Source: GCA-020344555 sp964405925
Lineage (GTDB): Bacteria > Planctomycetota > Phycisphaerae > UBA1845
Assembly (NCBI GenBank): GCA_964405925.1
Contig: CAYOQG010000122.1
Span: 1 to 15,782, forward strand
Direction: 5' to 3'
DNA length: 15,782 nucleotides
In this document: positions 13,344 through 15,782 of the stretch, one piece after another
Layout: the number at the start of each line of letters is the position of its first letter
How positions within the stretch are numbered: the stretch's first letter is position 1
Translations under genes and position numbers: made by a program
The notes under the pieces: model-generated
What the model saw: the letters and a program-made list of their open reading frames with translations, nothing else
Databases searched by the model: none
What the model was told of the DNA's origin: nothing

Positions 13344-15728
13344 CTATGGCCATCGCCTCGCTCTTCGAACACGAGCCGGACCGTCTCCCCACTGACAGGG
13401 GTCCGAGGCCGGTGGGCCGGGCAGAGGCGAAGCGAGGCTGCGGAAGGCGTCGACGCAGTAGGAGATGTCGACGAAGTCGATCTTGTGGTCGGGAAGCGGC
13501 TGAGCGACGTCCGAGTGGATGATGTCGCTGCGGGCCTTGCGCGGGGCTGAGGGGGTGTTCTTGAACTTCTCCACCAGGGCCGAGATGTCCACGAAGTCCA
13601 CCACGCCTTGGGGGGCTGTGCATGGTGTCACGCCGCAGTCACCCACCACGTCGCCGACACGGCTCATGGTGATCGTCAGCGGGTCGGAATACTTGTCGGG
13701 ATTGCCCAGGTCGCAGCCCTCGGTGATCGCCCGGACCTCGAACGTCGCACCAGGTACTATTGCGCCGTCATAGATGTCAATCGTGCCCAAGTCGCTCCAG
13801 TCCGCATAGTATGGTTCGCAGCCAAGTCGGGCTGCTTGGAAGAACGGGGAGGTCGGGCAGACGTCGAGATCGCTGCACCCACTTGGTTCGGGGACGAGGG
13901 AAGGTTCCTGGACCCACATCGTGCGGCCTTGGGCGTATTCGTAGCCGGGAAGCGAAGTGAACGTAACCTGAATAGCCTGCTGCTTGCCCTCGTCGCCGGC
14001 TGTAATCGACAGATACCGGTTTTTGCCGCCGAATGCACCGGGTGGAGGGTAGGTGTCGCCGGTGGGAGCCGAGGCGATGGGGCAGTCGCACTCGTCGGGT
14101 ATGCCGTTTTCATTGAGGTCCTCCGAGATGAGGCCGTTACCGTCGGGATCGGTGGGATCGATGTCGCAGTCGTCGGGGATGCCGTTGACGTTGCAGTCGA
14201 AGCTGGTCCCGTTCACGATGTCGTACAGGTCGGACTCGGTGTTGGCGTTGCAGTCCGGTTCGGGCCCCACGTAGGTCCGCACGAAGTAGCTGAAATCGTC
14301 CGCGTCCACGTCCCGGTCGTGCTCGATGTCGCAGAACCGGCACTCGCACAGATCGTCAAACTCTCCCGGGCCGGTCATACACCCGGAGAAGATGACGAAA
14401 TCGTCGAAGTCCGTGTCCAGGTCCTGATCCATGTCGCCGTTGCGAATCCGACGCATGAGACGGGTGCCCGATGGGGCAAGCTGCCCGTTCGGTTTCCACC
14501 ACCAAGCGATCTCGCCGGCGTCGTTCACAGCGGGGCGCATGTTATCGATCACGCTCTCGATGTCCTGGGCGTGGGTGACTTGGTAGAATGCGCCATCCCG
14601 CCAAAGCACGAGCTGCCACGGCGTGTCGTCCGTCTTGAACGAGTACACCACATCCCCACAGTCGTTCAGCGCCGGGAGGTGCCCGTCTGCGAGGGCAACG
14701 GTCTGTCCGTCGCGCCAGACCTCGAGCAGACAGAATGAGCCCCATGCGACGCGGACTAGGTTGTCCACGTCGGGTAGCTGCGGTGTGACTGCCTGTGAGG
14801 GAAGCGATTGAGCCTGGGCACCGGAGTACAGCAGGATATCGGACGTCCAGTCTCCACCCCCGCAGGGAAATTGAAACTGGGTCCAGGCCATCTGGTCACT
14901 GTCGTTAATGCGCACGCTCTGGTTGGAATATCCATCGTCGTAAATTTCAGTTACCACGACCCCATCAAAGAGGAAGATGTCACATTTGTAGTCGCTCGCA
15001 GCACACGGGCCCGGTTCGTGCATCTTCCAAGCAATATGCTCGAGTTCATTGATCGCAGGTGCGCCGACATCACCTTCCTCACCTATCCCCGTCTCCTGGC
15101 CCGTACGGAGCGTGAATATGCGACCGTCGGAGAAGTCTTCATTCCAACGGGCCCATGTAACCGTTCCGTGATCGTTGATATCGGGGAAGGTGTCGCCTAG
15201 GAGGCTGTCAGTGGCCTGCGTCAGCAATCCGTTGTCGTAAACGTAGACGTCCGCCTCCCAAGAGTCCTCTTCCGTGCCGATGTGAACAGCAATCTCGCCG
15301 CAGTTGTTCATACGCGGATGACGGCGTTTGAACGGCTCGAACCCGGGCGTGACCTCGACAGTTTCGAACCCTTCAGGAATGCGGTACCGTGCACAGGGGT
15401 CCGTCGCGTCGCACGCGGGCGCACCGCCTACGAAAACGCCTCCCTGCTCGTCACAATCCTGCTGCTCGACGGGGAAGCCCAAGTCGCTTTCGTCCAGACA
15501 CTCCGGTGTGCTGGTGCAGCAGACGCCAGTCTGGCAGATTTCCGGTTCGCAAATGAGCGTACCCACAAGATGATAACCACCAAGCTCGCGGCAGTTGAAG
15601 GCGTCCGTGATTATGCAGCTCGATCCAACGCAGCACGCGCCCCACAAGGACGGATCCCACTGCTCGACGGACCAGGTGCTCTTCTCTGCTCCCTTCAGGG
15701 GAGGATCCTCTTGCTCCCCTCCCTCCAA
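13344..15728 (-). CDS. Large multidomain surface protein with dockerin-like modules (794 aa)
   Basis: An extracellular-type planctomycetal protein of unknown specific role. Residues ~29-112 hold two Cys-rich units (GACCVGSSC...C and GVCCTSTPEC...C). Residues ~115-425 form repeated segments of 40-50 residues with IND.G..AW and D.YVY..G..TQ patterns, which suggests a beta-propeller. A dockerin-like calcium segment follows at ~430-487 (GDMDQDLDTDFDDF and DIEHDRDVDADDF), then NGIPDDCD and NGIPDECD repeats (515-548). Residues ~566-775 form a C-terminal module that ends in a paired DFVDIS motif (711-716 and 751-756), another dockerin-like layout. The only start in frame after an upstream TAA is a TTG, and no signal peptide is seen, which is odd for a Cys-rich protein. 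The last 16 residues (Arg-rich) follow the usual end SDPC. Coding is certain; the N-terminus and function are not. Confidence 0.75.
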   Translation of the reverse strand: MEGGEQEDPPLKGAEKSTWSVEQWDPSLWGACCVGSSCIITDAFNCRELGGYHLVGTLICEPEICQTGVCCTSTPECLDESDLGFPVEQQDCDEQGGVFVGGAPACDATDPCARYRIPEGFETVEVTPGFEPFKRRHPRMNNCGEIAVHIGTEEDSWEADVYVYDNGLLTQATDSLLGDTFPDINDHGTVTWARWNEDFSDGRIFTLRTGQETGIGEEGDVGAPAINELEHIAWKMHEPGPCAASDYKCDIFLFDGVVVTEIYDDGYSNQSVRINDSDQMAWTQFQFPCGGGDWTSDILLYSGAQAQSLPSQAVTPQLPDVDNLVRVAWGSFCLLEVWRDGQTVALADGHLPALNDCGDVVYSFKTDDTPWQLVLWRDGAFYQVTHAQDIESVIDNMRPAVNDAGEIAWWWKPNGQLAPSGTRLMRRIRNGDMDQDLDTDFDDFVIFSGCMTGPGEFDDLCECRFCDIEHDRDVDADDFSYFVRTYVGPEPDCNANTESDLYDIVNGTSFDCNVNGIPDDCDIDPTDPDGNGLISEDLNENGIPDECDCPIASAPTGDTYPPPGAFGGKNRYLSITAGDEGKQQAIQVTFTSLPGYEYAQGRTMWVQEPSLVPEPSGCSDLDVCPTSPFFQAARLGCEPYYADWSDLGTIDIYDGAIVPGATFEVRAITEGCDLGNPDKYSDPLTITMSRVGDVVGDCGVTPCTAPQGVVDFVDISALVEKFKNTPSAPRKARSDIIHSDVAQPLPDHKIDFVDISYCVDAFRSLASPLPGPPASDPCQWGDGPARVRRARRWP
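13404..13640 (-). other. C-terminal paired DFVDIS module of the 794-aa protein
   Basis: Codes for residues ~697-775: GDC.V..CTAPQGVVDFVDISALVEKF, then HKIDFVDISYCVDAFRS, ending GPPASDPC. The two halves are internal repeats with a dockerin-like spacing and recur at the ends of planctomycetal surface proteins as I know them. Confidence 0.6.
14265..14441 (-). other. Dockerin-like calcium-loop segment of the 794-aa protein
   Basis: Codes for residues ~430-488. Two Asp-rich loops, GDMDQDLDTDFDDF and DIEHDRDVDADDF, spaced about 35 residues apart, have the D.D.D.D..DF pattern of dockerin type I repeats. In planctomycetes such segments are usual in secreted proteins and do not imply a cellulosome. 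Confidence 0.6.
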
Positions 15729-15782
15729 GCAAGATGTCGCATCATGCGGCTTTTGTTAGGGTGTTTCGGCGTCGTAAAAGCA
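15729..15782. other. Window edge upstream of the 794-aa gene
   Basis: On the minus strand, two ATG codons in tandem (starting at 15745 and 15742) open another frame that reads MMRHLAWREGSKRILP and stops, so it gives no signal peptide. The frame of the large gene is closed by a TAA ten codons before its TTG. No promoter is recognisable in so few bases. Confidence 0.4.

Noticed and set aside
13608..14738. Plus-strand open frame of 376 codons opposite the 794-aa gene
   Set aside because: Its Val/Gly/Asp-rich product mirrors the Asp-rich codons of the real gene on the other strand and shows no domain.
13344..15728. Dockerin-like modules as evidence for a cellulosome
   Set aside because: Such modules are frequent in planctomycetal secreted proteins, and no cohesin or glycoside hydrolase is present in the window.

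Overview
The window looks like a piece of a Planctomycetota chromosome, most likely from the Phycisphaerae or a related uncultured lineage. The reasons are the very large pseudopilins, the secreted proteins built from dockerin-like modules with a DFVDIS motif and NGIPD(E/D)C calcium-loop repeats, and an IPxxxxWG C-terminal sorting tail. This placement comes from remembered family character, not from a database search. All eight genes that I can support lie on the minus strand, so the description runs from high to low coordinates.

Right part (about 15728 to 10035): three genes for cell-surface or envelope proteins. A 794-residue multidomain protein carries Cys-rich modules, a beta-propeller-like region, dockerin-like segments and a C-terminal module. 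It is followed by 524 bases without a gene that hold several short inverted repeats. Next is a 274-residue membrane protein that resembles the transmembrane half of apolipoprotein N-acyltransferase without the nitrilase half. Thirty-four bases later starts a 641-residue exported protein with two copies of a ~148-residue domain and an IPTL-CTERM-like sorting tail. A strong hairpin that pairs fully only in the minus-strand RNA lies just after it and probably ends that transcript.

Left part (9512 to 55): a tight operon for a type IV pilus or type II secretion-like machine. The order is assembly ATPase (PilB-like), retraction ATPase (PilT), a second assembly ATPase, the inner-membrane platform protein (PilC/GspF), and three pseudopilins of 375, 350 and 321 residues. 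Gaps are short, or ATGA overlaps, as far as the first pseudopilin; those between the pseudopilins are 81 and 116 bases. The two PilB-like ATPases would drive assembly from the PilC platform, PilT would depolymerise the fibre, and the pseudopilins would form or cap it. No secretin, prepilin peptidase or PilM/N/O gene lies in the window.

The most interesting points are the three oversized, related pseudopilins, the PilB-PilT-PilB arrangement with diverged c-di-GMP-binding N-domains, the Lnt-like membrane protein without a catalytic domain next to a sorted surface protein, and the strand-asymmetric hairpin. I see no CRISPR array, transposase, tRNA or rRNA.
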